In this document: piece by piece, positions 14,161 to 27,077 of the stretch
Numbering within the stretch: position 1 is the stretch's first letter
How the letters are laid out: the number at the start of each line of letters is the position of its first letter
NCBI GenBank assembly: GCA_031308135.1
Contig: JAHLJT010009436.1
Span: 135,662,950 to 135,726,949 of the forward strand
DNA: 64,000 bases
Source of the DNA: Acheta domesticus
Lineage: Eukaryota; Arthropoda; Insecta; Orthoptera; Gryllidae
Direction: 5' to 3'
Notes under the pieces: model-generated
What the model was told of the DNA's origin: nothing
The model's database searches: none
The model's input: the letters and a program-made list of their open reading frames with translations, nothing else
Translations under genes and position numbers: made by a program

Positions 14161-16930
14161 GTGAGACGCCGCCGTGCACGCCAATTGCACCTCGATGCGG
14201 TCGCGAGGCTCGGAACCTCGAGAGACACGGAGCGTAGCGGTCAGTTAACTACCGCAACCCTCGGTAATGGGCTTCAGGTGCCATTCAGTTTGCGTGACTT
14301 CTGTGCGGAGCAAACGAGTTTATCGCAGATGTTCGCGGAAAGGTTTCTTCCGTTTGCCTACCTTTTCGTTTCATTATTTATCTGTTGTCAGTTGTCGAAC
14401 TGTCATCTGCTCACCATACCGCACAACATTCCTGGTGTACACTCAGCAGCAGTTCGGAGGTTTGACAATAATAACGTGTGGACAGCTTTAACCGAAATCA
14501 CGTGCGATTTTGTAAAGATTTCAAAAATTAATGATTTTATAATTCATTCTATCTGCTTTCTAAAACGTAATCCACTTGTGTGAACTGTGAAGTCAACACC
14601 TGCGATGTTAGATGTAACATTGGGAAGATGCATTTTCTTCACACGTTGCTCTGCCCGCACAACGACACATTACATTGACTGAATTTTAGAAGAACAGGTG
14701 AAGAAAGACTGCCGAGTTTCACATTTTATGTTACGAATCAGTTTTGCAGGAAGTTGCTTTGCATAACGATGGAAGGGTTTCTCAATAGAACTGGAATAAA
14801 ACGGTAATGCATGAAAATACAATAGAACAATTCTCGGGTGAAAGCAATGTAGTTGTTTTTGTTATGAAAAAATCTGATATTCTCGTTTATCCGACTTCCC
14901 TTTGAGCAGTGAATATTGTTGTTGCTGATATTATCATGCAGACGTTATCTAGTCTTGTGAATATGTTATTATCCCTACAGTAATTATCCTTTGTGATGTT
15001 CGTGGCGTTGTATATACATAGCAAGATTGAATGCATGAGGTTTGCATTTTTCATTTGATCTGTGAGACTGACGTTATCATCTACGTTACAAGTTCATTCA
15101 GCATTCATTGAAGATCATATTATACTAAACCTTTTTAAAAACACACAATCTGTAGATTAAGTTCGTAGGGTTATTAGCTTTGATGTCTTTACATGCATGC
15201 TTTGGGGCACAAAAGTTCTCATGTTGTCGTAATAAATCTTCATGTTCACTCTAGCATTTTTTCGCAGTAGATTGCTAGATAATTGCTTTTTTTGTAAGTG
15301 CATTGTGTATCTTTTCTAGTCTTCAGTATGTAGTACTCATAGAATGGGAAAATTGTTGAATAATAATTAAGCTTTTCGTCATCAACCGTTTGTAAGGTAG
15401 AACTCTCATAACATGTTTCAACGTTTAGTTCCGCATTTACAAGTACCATATAAAACCATTATTTACGATATCCAATTTAAATTATTTTCATAGAGAATTC
15501 TTAAAATATGACAGTTGAATTATTGAGAATGTCGCGATTAAGTTACGAATATTGTTTTCGGTTTAGAAAGGAAAGTAGAGATACGGAGCAACAATTGTGA
15601 ATATTCCATGTGCATCTATCAACTCCGCCTTTTTGACTGTTACATGCAATTGCCTTTGAAATTAGGATACAAAATTGCACTCCAAGACAGTTTTCTCGAT
15701 TTTCTTTCGGTTATTATTGTCGTGAGGGAATTAATGATATTAACCTTACTGCTTTGTCTTTAAATATGTCTTTAGCTTCTCCTCAGTAGTTCGGAAGTCC
15801 TAGGATATTCCTGGAGAGACTTCAAGAGAAAAATGTTATCTTGCACACATTTCACCTAGCTTTCATATTAATATACACAGGATCAGAAAATGGAAACAAA
15901 AATCTAAAGGAAGTAAACACTTTGTTGATGATAAATGTGAATGGGAAAAGAAGTGAAATAGATGTCGCATACGAAGATAAATAGTATGGGATATCAGTGT
16001 TTAGAAAGCAATCTGGTTCTTTATGAATACCCCAAGAATATAACAAATGTGAAATATGAAAGTAATGTGCGATATCCCTTGAGGATTCGTACAAGTTAAC
16101 TCAATCATAGTTTCGCTGTTTTATTAACTCCTCATAACCAGTAAACATTGAAGATAATCAAAAGAGCCATGAAGCTGTGTTATCCTTTAAATTGTTTTAG
16201 TTCGTTCCCAACAAATTGTATTAATATTTTGTTTTTACTATCATATATGCTGTTTTCCATGTCTTCAGCATCGTGAGCCACAAACTATTAATTTATGCGA
16301 CCTACTGCACTTCTAGTACAACACATTGTGAGGTAATAAAGTGATTGAAAATCCTTACGCAGACAACATTCTGAACTAAAAGAAATTCTAAGATTAAAGG
16401 AACCAATAGAGATGAAATTTTGCCAAAATATATTTTTCGTTTTAATGTGCATTAAGGAAATATCCTTTGTAGAACTCGTGGGTAATAATATGAACTCATA
16501 AAGAGCCCAGAATTCTTTTGAATTGATTCATATACATATTATTCCGAACATCGTGAACTTATGACATCACAGTGTCACAGTGTTGACATCATGTAGAAAT
16601 TTAATTTAACGCATATCCCGAGGCAATACTAAAAAAGAATATTTAGAATCGTTATTATTTTACAATGTCAAGTGAGATTTTTCAAGCAGATTTTTCTCTT
16701 CAAGCCCGAAAAGACGTACAGAATAGACATAGAATACCTTGAACCAAAACCAAGAAAGGCAGTTGGCAAGACATAATCTTTCGTCCAAATTTTTTTTGTA
16801 AGTTTTTTCAAGCAGATTTATTTCTTAAAGCGCGAAAAGTAAATGTACAGAATAACCATAGAATGCCTTCAACCAAAACCAAGGAAGACAGCTGTGAAGG
16901 GAAATACTTTTTCCTCCAAATTTTTTGCCT
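14161..16930. other. probable intron or intergenic DNA
   Basis: AT-rich sequence following the donor at 14161. No further coding exon, RNA gene or repeat family was recognised. Confidence 0.5.
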
Positions 16931-17379
16931 GCGCCCGCATTACATTTGTTGCCGCTGCGAGCCCGCGCGAGCAGACAGCAGCGGACCACGTGGAGAGCAG
17001 GCGGCTGTTTGTGTTCGGGGAATGCCGCCGCTTTTTGCGACCGCACATAAACGAGCGAATTAGCAGTCGGCGCTAACACTCCCCGCCCCGCGGGGCCCCG
17101 CTCTCTCCCCCCCCCCCCGCCTCGTGGTGCGCGGCGGGCGCCCCCGTCGCAGGCACAGGCCGCGCTCCCGCGCCGACGGAAGCGGGAAGTCGTCGCGACG
17201 CTCCGCGCTCGAACCGGGGGCTCTGCTCGCGCGGAACGGCGGCGGCGGCCGGCGGCAGTCGGTGTTTGTTTACGGCTTGGTGCACGCGCATGGACCAGCG
17301 CCGCCATTAGTGAGGACTCCGCGTGACTGCGTAACGCTGGACTCCGGCGGAGGAGCGGGAGCGGGGAATGGAGTTGCAG
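16931..17379 (+). promoter_or_regulatory. CpG island with a candidate first exon (MELQ) and splice donor
   Basis: This is a dense CpG block in AT-rich surroundings. It contains an E-box CACGTG (16987-16992), a forkhead-type TGTTTGTTTAC (17263-17273) and a long C run (about 17108-17118). Near its plus-strand end, ATG at 17368 opens GAGTTGCAG and meets a donor-like CAG|GTGGGT at 17380, giving a four-codon (MELQ) phase-0 start. The upstream exon at 13405-14160 also ends LQ in phase 0. That would fit two alternative first exons joining one acceptor further downstream, but this is inference. Overlapping frames on both strands are composition artefacts. Confidence 0.4.
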
Positions 17380-19030
17380 GTGGGTGCCAAGGCATTTGAC
17401 TGGAGGCAAGTTCTACGATTTTCGGTTGTGAGCTCTAGAAGACCGCTACAAGAATATACGAGTGGATTGGTTGTTTAGTTTCAGAAACTGTTTATTATCG
17501 TGTATTTTGTTGTTTTTATGTAATGGAAACTGTTTGAGGTTTATACTTCTAAATCGTTATAATTGGAAGTCATTTATCTCACTGAAGTAATATAAAAGTT
17601 ATTTGTCATTGCACTCCTTTGTTTATGCTCTATTTATAAGCATGAAAAAAGTTGTTTATCAAATAGTATAAGGGTGTAAGTTGCTTAAATCTCGGACTTT
17701 TATGGGTAACATTTTCAGCTTCAAGAAATAATTTATTCTCGCAAATTGTAGTGCTTTGTTTTTGCCCTTGAAAGATATTCAGAGGAAAAAATATATTTTG
17801 ATCACGTGAAGGCCGTCTTTCATCAATGTATGAGCCTTAAAAATGACTTACAGAAGGGAGATACGTTTCAGTAGGTCTTGTAATATTTTGGTAAATTGTG
17901 ATATCCTGCATTGTTTATTTTACGTGAGAAGCAAGTGGTGTGAAGCAGTTTGCGGCATTAAGTAATTTATTGAAAGTAATTAGTTTGTGCACGAAACAAA
18001 ATAAGCACTTACAGTAAGCGACTCAATGTGTACCGTGACCATACAGAACCATCTCATATGTGTGGAGTAAACGAACTGAAGGTGAAAATGTTAATTTGTT
18101 AGAAGTCAATATGTGAAAATGCACGGAATGGGCTTGGTCATCCTTATTCCGGTCAGAACAGATGAAATATGTTGGAGATGTTTACCCATGCGTGCATGTC
18201 TGTTCTACGTAGCTTGCGAAAACGCACTCAGCAAACAGTAAATGCCGTTAAATAAGCGCAAACGATTTAAAAGGTCGAATTCCAGCCTAAAAAAGCCCTG
18301 AAACGTTCAGCAGGCAGCATCCGAAGACTGCTACGTGAGTGGTAAATGAGGTGAAGTTGGATTTTCACTTGTCTGCAATCGAAAGTGAGGTCTTAAGTTT
18401 CGGATTGAAATTGTTGCCTCCTGACAGTTACGTCATTTTCTCTTTCGCAGTAACGACACTATCGCTGAATTCTCCATGCCACTCATGTTTTGCGTTAGTT
18501 TTCCTACTAGATAATACGGTTTCTCATCCATTGCCCGTTCTATTAAAGCATTAGAACTTTTATTTCTAACGTTTGGAGACAAATATGTAACACTATTCAT
18601 CAATTATTGCAATTGCTACTGTAAAATTATTATTGGATATTGTTTCCTTTCAATATTTCAGCCTGCAATTCAATTCTTTATTTAAAAAATGTATAAAACT
18701 AAAACTTTGTGAAAAGAAAGATGGAGAGATTTCATTAAAATTTTTATCTGATGGGCATCTTTTAACGCTATTTTCAGTTAAATACAAAGTAAAAATAAAA
18801 CATATTTCAAGGTATTCATTTTTTTGTGGAGAATATAGAAGAAATGAACTTATAGATAAGAGAAAAAGTGAAATAAATGGAAAATAAAAATGCTAGTTTA
18901 AAATTTGTAATATTGAAGAGGAAAAGGGAGAAATGAAAAAGGGGAAACTAAGGATGACAAATCAAGGAGTCGCATAAGACGTTTATTACGAAGGGGACAA
19001 GATCAAACAGAAGGACAAAAACAGGATGTA
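17380..19030. other. AT-rich noncoding DNA
   Basis: No gene recognised. 18633-18887 holds an 84-codon Lys/Phe-rich frame that looks like chance. Confidence 0.5.
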
Positions 19031-19898
19031 ACTAGTGGTGCTACAGAATGGAACTGATTAGTTAGTTCTCTCTCTTTATTCTCGGCTAGCTTTTCCGTTT
19101 TGACCCATTCTCTTCTCAGCTGCCATCTATCGGCGCTTAAAACATTTATTTACATTATTATCTCAATTTTCAGTCCTCTAACTGTAGGTTTGAAATGTGA
19201 CTATAGAAGAGTAAAAAGTAGTCTTATTTGAAATTGTGTATAAACCACTATTATATATTTAAAAAATGTAAATTATGTTAATTAAAGAACTAATTGTGAT
19301 GAACAAATTTCCTTTGAAGAAAAATCTATTTATAAAATAATGTAGTTGATCGTGGGGACACAAAAAATTCAAACTTCTAGAATTTTCGAAAATCAGAATT
19401 GACAGTGAAAATCGGACGATACCAAGTGTAAGTCACTCCTTTCTTCCAAAAATTACAAAAAAATGAAGTCAGTTTATAGAAATTTTCGAAAATGTCCCAG
19501 GGGCTTAATGTAATGTACCCTCAAAATACAAAGAATTCATTTGGAATTTGCAGGGTTTCGAGTCAGCCCAAATCGATTGGGGAATATTCAATGAGACATG
19601 TGGCAAGAGTTTAGGGACTAGTGTTGTTCACATACGACGGACAAACGGACGGACGTTTTTAGAAAAAAGAAAGAAAAAAAACTTTTTCTGTATCAAGAAA
19701 CCACAAAACGCGAATTCGTATTAGAGAGAGTAGTTTACTTCATATAAGAGAAAGGAAAACCCAGTTTCATGGTATCAGGGAGTCTCAAAATATGTTTTTT
19801 GTCACTTTTCGCCGCAGCATTCCATAACTTTCTCTTAACTATGTATGTTACTACGTACTAATAACCAATTACTGTACTACGTACGAATACGAGAATGG
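19031..19898 (-). mobile_element. repeat family R1, copy C
   Basis: Reverse-oriented, diverged and shortened copy of R1. Read on the minus strand it begins at about 19898 (CATTCTCGTATTCGTACG-like) and continues through AGAGAAAGTTATGGAATGCTG (around 19825), the CGTCCGTCCGTTTGTCCG and GTGAACAACACTAG block (around 19650), GGGTACATTACATTAAGCCC (around 19510) and GCCGATAGATGGCAGCTGAG (around 19125). It ends with CACTAG|T (19032-19035), the same end as copies A and B. No coding capacity. Confidence 0.75.
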
Positions 19899-20399
19899 AA
19901 AGAAGCTGACGAAGAGTAAGAAACAGACTGAAGAATAGTAAGGAGAATAAATGTACGGATAATATCATAAAAATAATAGTAGTTTTATTGGATTCAAATG
20001 GACTGTCGTCCGTTGGCCAATTACAGCTTTTTGTTAATTCTCATGATAGTACAGTTACACAAAGTTTCCCTAAGATGATTTAATTTCAATTTAAAAATTG
20101 CTTCTAATCAATACCTCTATCAATTAACAATTCTCTCTTTAAATTATTTATTAATTTAATAATCGTTCAACGATTTGGACAGTAACAAAAGTGCAGGTAC
20201 GCTATTCCAATCTCTTATCATTCTATTTACATACGAATTCTTATCCACATCTGTCCGTTGCTTTTTCATTTGAAGTTTATATTTGTGGTCATTGTTGCCT
20301 AAACATGGTGGACAAAAGAATGTAGGAAAGAAAATGCGCGAATGAAATAAAGAAAATCACTAATCGAAGGAAAAACCACTTGAGTGAGGGAGTGACGGC
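19899..20399. other. AT-rich noncoding DNA
   Basis: Nothing recognised. Confidence 0.5.
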
Positions 20400-20428
20400 C
20401 ACACACACACGCGCGCATGCACACGCGG

Positions 20429-20506
<78 letters not shown>

Positions 20507-20511
20507 GCGCG
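20400..20511. repeat. (AC)n microsatellite with CG-containing ends
   Basis: An AC run of about 70 bases is flanked by GCGCGC-type units at both ends. Frames over it are artefacts. Confidence 0.95.
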
Positions 20512-20812
20512 AATTTGCTGTCTTCAGTTCTTGCGGTCTACTCCCTTGTGGGAGCTCTTCCGCGCGCTAGTTGAGTGTTTGCATTGTTCAGTGACCAACC
20601 CGCACTGAATTCGGGTTTCCCGACTTGATGCGCTTTGAATTGAAAGTTTTCCATATGCTTCGTGCACGTTTCTTCATTTGAGAGCATCTCCCAAGAAGCA
20701 ATTTCGAATTTATTCATTTTCCCAGTTCGCCCACGTTGCCCTGTTCTCTTTATTGAATAGTACAATTTTACAGTTTTGGGTTGTTAAACACTTTATTTAG
20801 AATATTTACAGT
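20512..20812. other. noncoding DNA between microsatellite and CpG block
   Basis: Mixed composition. No gene recognised. Confidence 0.4.
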
Positions 20813-21097
20813 TCGACGGCCGAGATTTTGTGACGGCCGAGGATTCGCGCGGTGTCGTCTCTCCTCCGCGAACGCGGACTGCGGGGAAGCGTTATCAAGC
20901 GGGGAGCGGCGCTCCGGGAGGGCGCGGGCGCGTGAGGAGAAGCAGGCCCCCCAACAAAGCAAGGTCGCTCATGTGTGAAATACTCTCTTACATAACACCC
21001 GTGGCGCGGCGGGCAGGGCGACGGGAGGAAGGCGCGGGCGGAGGGCGGTCAACGGCGTTGGTTCCGGCCGCGGCTGCCCAAATGTACCGGGCTGAAT
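20813..21097 (+). promoter_or_regulatory. CpG island, possible first exon with donor
   Basis: The block is CpG-dense compared with its flanks, from CGACGGCCGAG (about 20813) to CGGCCGCGGCTGCCC (about 21080). It ends in CAAATGTACCGGGCTGAAT followed by GTAAGA, which is a good donor sequence (intron would start at 21098). An ATG at 21082 would give a very short coding start before the donor. With the blocks at 13.4-14.2 and 16.9-17.4 kb, this makes three GC-rich, donor-terminated segments on the same strand within 8 kb. Direction and function are inferred. Confidence 0.35.
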
Positions 21098-22980
21098 GTA
21101 AGATGTTCAACTGACTGAACGAATTATTGTCTTTGTAATTTTCTTACAAGCTTTGTGGGCGCAAAGGAGAGACGAAAGTATGAATTGTATTAGAGATAAA
21201 ACTGAATTATTCAAATTAAAAAGCAGTATATCATGATTTTATTATATCTTTATTTTGTGGATATTTAAAAATATATAAAAATATCTATCTATATACCAAT
21301 AAACCTCTGTTTGGGCGACTCCCAAATTATTAATACTATACACTAGAAAATCAACGTCAAATGAGAATATACGTTTGTTTGAATATATTACGTGATACGA
21401 AAATGTTTTGATCCGCTCAATCAAATTAATAGTTAATTTCTCAAGATTTTTGAAATATTCAAGAAATTTGTGCGTATACATCATTTGCAAGTGTATAAGA
21501 AATTATACCACTGTTTTCGTAACACTTGTGTACCATAATTTACAAAACATAAATAAGTAAATATTAGGGATAGTTCGGTCTTTTTGTAGTTGTTCATGAA
21601 TCGAGATGCATGTGTTGTTTTTTCCGTAGAATATTCTGAGAAATAATTTTATTTTAGATATTAAAATGATCTTGTGGTAGCTTAAAATACATTTTTCTTA
21701 GTCGCCCCTCAAAATGGCGTGTAAGTCATCCGGTTATACAATTCTATACTGTATAAAATTCAGATTGTAATTGACTTGCTGGATTAGTTCATCAGTTCTT
21801 AAGAAGTCAAAAATAATTCTTCCTAACAGTCTTCACGAAATAATAGAATTCGAACATTGTAACGAAAACTATGACAATTTCCCCCAATTATACTCGTAGT
21901 TGCAATATGCGAGTTATATGTGTTCTTAGAAGCTGATAATGCGTCATTTATTCAAGCCTATATACACCAGAAAGAAACAAAGTCATACAAGTTTTAGAAA
22001 GATCTTAATTTTTCTTTGAATGAGTTACTAAATTTTCTCGTTTTCTGTTCCGAATGAATAAGATATACTCACAAGAATACTGAAATTTCTTAGCAGTCAG
22101 CGGGAAAGTGTCTCATTAGAGAATTTATCATCTTATGGATTGTTTTCAAATACATATTCTATTGTAACATGGAATATTTCCTGCCGTGTACTCTTCCAAT
22201 ATACAAACGTTTACTTCTGTTTTGTTGTTGATATGACTATATTATTTATTATTGGGTTCATTATTTTTTATTTAGGTTTGTTTCAACCTCAAAGATCTGG
22301 ATTTTTTATCAGGTTAGAATGTTTTAACTCGTGAACTAATATTACGTTGCTAGTACATTCGGCAAGAAGTGCCGGTATAGTCTAAAGTATTTCAAATGAA
22401 GTGCCTTTGGGTATTTACAGAGATTATGGTAGTATGTTAAAAATTTATTAAATATCGAAAAATGTGTGTGAGTAATAAACTTTAATAATAGTTCAAAGTT
22501 AATATTAGTTTGAAAATTTGGCTTGAATAGACTGTTTTGAAATACTATTTCCATTTTTAATATCATGGATGATTGATCAACAATCCATGTCCCGAAGAAT
22601 GTCGCCTACTTTAAACCGATTGCCACTATCTTCTACGCTTTACTCGCCTCGTGACGAAAATTGTCCAACTTAGGTAGTCCTTAGACGCCACCCTTAGCTC
22701 GGAAGGATAACTAGGTAACACTTTACTCGTATATTTGTTCAAGAAGTGATAAGTTGCTAAACGAGTGCTGATAGGAAACATCCTATTCGTATTGTTAGTA
22801 CAACAGTTGCTGAAAGCATTACTTCTTAAATAATCTTGTTAAGAAGACGGTTGTATGTTATGAAACGTATTATGAATGATAAATGACATGAACTATTCAT
22901 GTGAGGAGAGAAAATCGTGAAGCTTTGTTCTGAACAAATAACGTAAATATATTTCAAACGAATTTTAATGTAAAACCATA
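21098..22980. other. AT-rich noncoding DNA
   Basis: No supported gene. Only short, motif-free frames. Confidence 0.55.
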
Positions 22981-22981
22981 C

Positions 22982-23031
<50 letters not shown>

Positions 23032-23054
23032 TATTATTATTATTATTATTATTA
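22982..23054. repeat. (ATA)n-(TTA)n palindromic microsatellite
   Basis: A run of ATA units of about 48 bases turns into TTA units of about 25 bases, so the two halves can pair with each other. Asn/Tyr-rich frames over it are artefacts. Confidence 0.95.
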
Positions 23055-23944
23055 CTAATGAAACAAAACATATTTTGTCTCTTTAATATATATTATATAT
23101 ACCAAGAACCTAGTATTACTCTGAAATCATTTCCGTGTGTTTTTCCTCGAGCATGTTTGGATAATAAAAGCAAGTCTGATTTTTCGTCTCGAAGGTCGTT
23201 GACTTGAGATGTGCACGTGTGCTCAACATGTTCCTGTTGTGAAAATGATCTCCAGCCTTGCTGTTGAGCCATGATGTAAGGGACCAAGATAAATTTCCTT
23301 CTCACTTCTTGTCTTCTTGCCTCACACACTTTCGTAAAGGAAAGCACACCTGTTGCGAAAGCAAATATTTCGTGCAAAGAAAGTTGTTATCGTTTAGTAA
23401 CTTAGCAGAAACTACTAGAAACACGTCAGAAAATTGAACAGCAAACATAACGTAATGCCAGTTTAGGATGAGTTCGACAGCTTCAAAAAAGACAATTTTC
23501 GTTTATAAAAATGGAAGAAATCTGTGTGAAAAGAGAGCTTATCTACGAACTACGAGGGTCGTGAGATTCACAAAATATATTGAAAGTAGTGACCTATTTA
23601 AGGTACGTAATATCAATAATTTTGTATTTTAATAAAACTACGCCCAGCAAAGCTAGTACACCTGTCCTATTAAAGGTAAACTGAAAGAATAAAAGACAAA
23701 ATACGAATACTATGGATAAGAGCAATACAGATTCAACGCACAGCACGCCGAATAATCGCTTCCCTTGATGTAACACAAAACGCCTGCGTATTGGGCGAAA
23801 GGACGAGCCCTGAAAAATCAGCACTGAATAAGAGCAACGACGAGCTCCGTTGACGCTCGTGGTGACGCCAGACACCAAGGGCTACGTGGGATTCGACAAA
23901 CAGTTGCTCAAAACGAGACAAATGCTTTAGTACATGATTTCATA
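23055..23944. other. noncoding DNA
   Basis: Two 94-codon minus-strand frames (23093-23377 and 23594-23878) have no recognisable motif and no matching initiation or splice context. 23720-23900 is GC-richer. Confidence 0.4.
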
Positions 23945-24260
23945 GAAGTAAACTAGGAAAACCCGGCGAACGTTGTTCTGCCCTTCGTCTCCCTCTTTCC
24001 CCTCCCATCACCCTTTGTAACTCTCTCTCCCTCCTTCCCTCACCCTGTCCCTGCCGTCTGTCTGTCTCTGTGTGTCTCTGTCTCTACCGCTTTCTGTCCT
24101 CCTCATTCACATTTACTTGCAGATTCTGCACGTCTCTGAGCAGGTGAGGTAATATCGGGAAGCGCCGGACCAACAAAAATATAATAGAATGTTCGAGAGT
24201 GCTAACTTTCATGGAGATCGGTCCAACGTTGTCGGAGTTTAGCTGTTATATACTGTTATA
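23945..24260. mobile_element. fragment of an interspersed repeat, class unknown
   Basis: This stretch opens with AAACCCGGCGAACGTTGTTC, passes through a CT-rich tract (about 23980-24110), and ends with GGAGATCGGTCCAACGTTGT and CGGAGTTTAG. Wording of this kind is typical of repeated intergenic elements in insects. No coding sequence or termini were found, so the class is left open. Confidence 0.35.
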
Positions 24261-24330
24261 CTGTTATATACTTGCTCTTATATACTTATATACTGTTAAA
24301 TATATATATCTTATTTTGAACAGTATATAG
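24244..24330. repeat. TATACTGTTA-type AT minisatellite
   Basis: Short, irregular repeats of TATACTGTTA and TATACTTA form an AT-rich tract. Confidence 0.7.
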
Positions 24331-24424
24331 AATTGCATATTAAAATATATATAAATGTATTGAAACCTAACAGAGCGTCTTTATATTGAATATTTATTTT
24401 ATTGGCTTTAACCTTAATTATAAT

Positions 24425-24760
24425 CCATTATACAATTATGTAAATCATTAATCAATGAAACAGTCAGATCAACACAGTTACTCAACACACATACAAAAAT
24501 ACAAAAACAGGAATTACAAAAACACAAAATCACATTAATTACAAAAAAACTAAAACTAACAAAAATTTTAGTATATTTACATTACATGTTCACAAGTCAT
24601 GTGTTACAATGAGTTTTCAAAAACCATGACTTTTAATAGAATTCTATTATGAAAACTTAATTTTACGCCAGTACACAATTATGGAAATCATTAATCAATA
24701 AAATAGTCAAATCAATACAGTTACTCAAAAATAGAAAAATTACAAAAACAAAAGTTACAA
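24425..24760 (+). repeat. diverged direct repeat, about 245-bp spacing
   Basis: Text beginning ACAATTATGTAAATCATTAATC (about 24432) recurs at about 24677 with substitutions (GGAAATCATTAATCAATAAA). In both it is followed by CAGTTACTCAA and AAAATTACAAAAAC-like runs. This is either an old tandem duplication or two modules of one AT-rich repeat. Confidence 0.65.
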
Positions 24761-27077
24761 GTGCAACGGGATTTCCTATCTTCCCTGTTTATTCCCCAAA
24801 ATTGGGTTGCCAATGCAACGGATTCTTTACTTACTCACTTACTTTTAATACCAAAACATTATTATAAATCCCGGCGTTGCATAAATTTATTGGGTCGTGG
24901 GCTGTGGATGCCTCCATACGGACCTAGCTGAAAACAACATTTAATACAACAGCATGCACAGGGAAACAAAATACTGAAATAAGAACACTGGGTTTTCTTT
25001 TCAAAACATGAGAACAAGAACTTTAATTCGGTTATTCTTTCTAGCTGCGGCAACAATGTAACTAGTGACATCAGCTAAAGCTTGGCATAATTGTTATGTT
25101 TCCATTTTTTTTAATAACTCACAATTAGTTGTAATACCAAAACATAATTAACCTCAATCAGCTGATCGTAAATCAAATACCAAAGAGGAATTCCTTTTAT
25201 GCCAAATGAATTTAATATTATTCTAAAAATTTCCGCACGTACGTATTTATTCTTACAACAATGCAAAAATGAAAATTTATTAACTTTATACAATACTGAC
25301 TGAATGGTTCTTATTTTGTATTAACTTTACTTTGAATTCGCAAATTCTCTAGTTTCCATTAATGTTTATATCGTTTCTGGGTGTCGCGAAATCAGATTTG
25401 GTTCAATTAGTAGCATCGCGAGTGTTCGCAGATGCGCCACTTTCCTGTTTATTGTGAAGAGCAGCGCCGTTGCCAGTTCGGTTGATTTGCACGCGTCCAC
25501 TCGCGTGCACCGCCGTCTTGCACGTCGATGTCTTGCACGGGCCGGTCTTCCTCAAAATAAACTCCTCCAGAATTTTTTTAATAAAATTGTTAAAACATTT
25601 CCGTCGAAAAATCACAGAGAAAATATACTTCTTCTTTCTTCTTTGAAAGAAAACAGTACCGCCTCACAAATGTTCACGTTTATCAACTGCTCAACCCAGC
25701 ACCAAGAAAATGTCTAAGTCCGAATAATTAAAAATTTATCAATCTGACGGACATGGATTCGATGTTGCCTCGACAACTCAACAAACCGAACTGTCTTCCA
25801 AAATCGCGTCGATTTAACATGATACCCCTGTTTTTTAAAAAATGCCGGCGAACTTCCTTTCGCTTTTTTTCATTGTCGTCACCGTAAAATTTTGTAAAAT
25901 GTCTAATATTTGATGTTTTGAACTGGTTTCGGGTTCATTCGTTCCAGTTTGTGCCCAATGTCAGGATTATTTTGTCGAAACTGCCGTTTTCAAGATATTT
26001 CGGGCCGAAAATCACGAATTTCCCTCTCGACATTCTACAACACTTCGTCGCTTGTTTTATCATATCATCCTCTTTTAATATTTATTTATTTCCACCTTTC
26101 CAGTGTTCTATAAATTATTAAACCTAGTTATAAATTTTGCTGAGCTCATCTTACGATGACTCCCATCGTCTCTCGTTGTTTATTTAGCGTTTCTTTTCGA
26201 AATCTTAATAATTCATGGTGTGATGCTTTGGAATGTTCGAGTAGCTTTTTCCCGAACTCGTTTTCTTGCAATATTAAGAGAACCCGTCAACCGATCACGT
26301 TCAAATAAACTTTATAATGTTCCTTTAATTTTCCTTCATCTACCAAAATGGTCACCGTTTCTGTCCAATTTTACAGAACCCCGAAAATTCCAAAATTGTC
26401 AAATCCATTTTCTACAACGCGATGCTCTTTTGTCGTGTTTATATCGATTTCTGCCCACTTTGTTTACATAACAGACTATAGATGGTGAATTATTTATTCC
26501 ATGTCCACACTTGTTTCTGGGAAATGTCTCGAATACTAGAATTATTACACAAGAACACAAAAACACCTAACAGAGCTCTTATCAGGTAAGTTGCAATGAT
26601 GACTTTGACTTACGAGGGAACATTGATATGCGAGGAAACGATACTAAAGAGCTTGTTGTTATGCGAGTACCTTGTTTATCTGCTTACACAAGGGACCCGA
26701 TGTGCAATGCCTCTTTACAACGACACTCGTAGTGTTCAGCGGCAACAGTGCGCGGTTAATCTACACCTGCCTACTCGTGAGATATCTGTAGACGTCTTGA
26801 CAGGTCGTTATTCAAAGAAGCCATTCAGGACGTTTGCATGACAAACTGGCAGCTAAAAGTATATGTACTGCGTTCAATTGATATGTTTGCGCAGTATTGG
26901 TAAAACGTCGAATTAGAGCCATTTCTTATCTTTATAATGTTGCTTTGTTTTCGGTTTTTGATTCTACTTCATTGGGTGGGATTTGTGTATGGTCTTTTGT
27001 TTAAACCCACTCTGATGGTAAAATTGAGGGGCATGAGAAAACCGACAAATGACAAATCTTATACTATTAGGCAACTT
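24761..27077. other. AT-rich noncoding DNA
   Basis: No supported gene. 25400-25560 is richer in CpG, with related GCACGTCG/TTGCACG units; its function is unclear. Confidence 0.5.

Noticed and set aside
14161..14583. Continuation of the proline-rich frame to a stop at 14583
   Set aside because: GC content and residue bias drop after the donor at 14161, so this part is more likely intron.
16825..17409. 194-codon minus-strand frame
   Set aside because: Ala/Arg-rich composition explained by the CpG island; no motif, and the plus-strand donor is the better signal.
20289..20608. Cys/Val- and His/Thr-repeat frames on both strands
   Set aside because: They translate an AC/GT microsatellite.
22826..23071. 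Asn/Tyr-run frame on the minus strand
   Set aside because: Translation of the ATA/TTA microsatellite.
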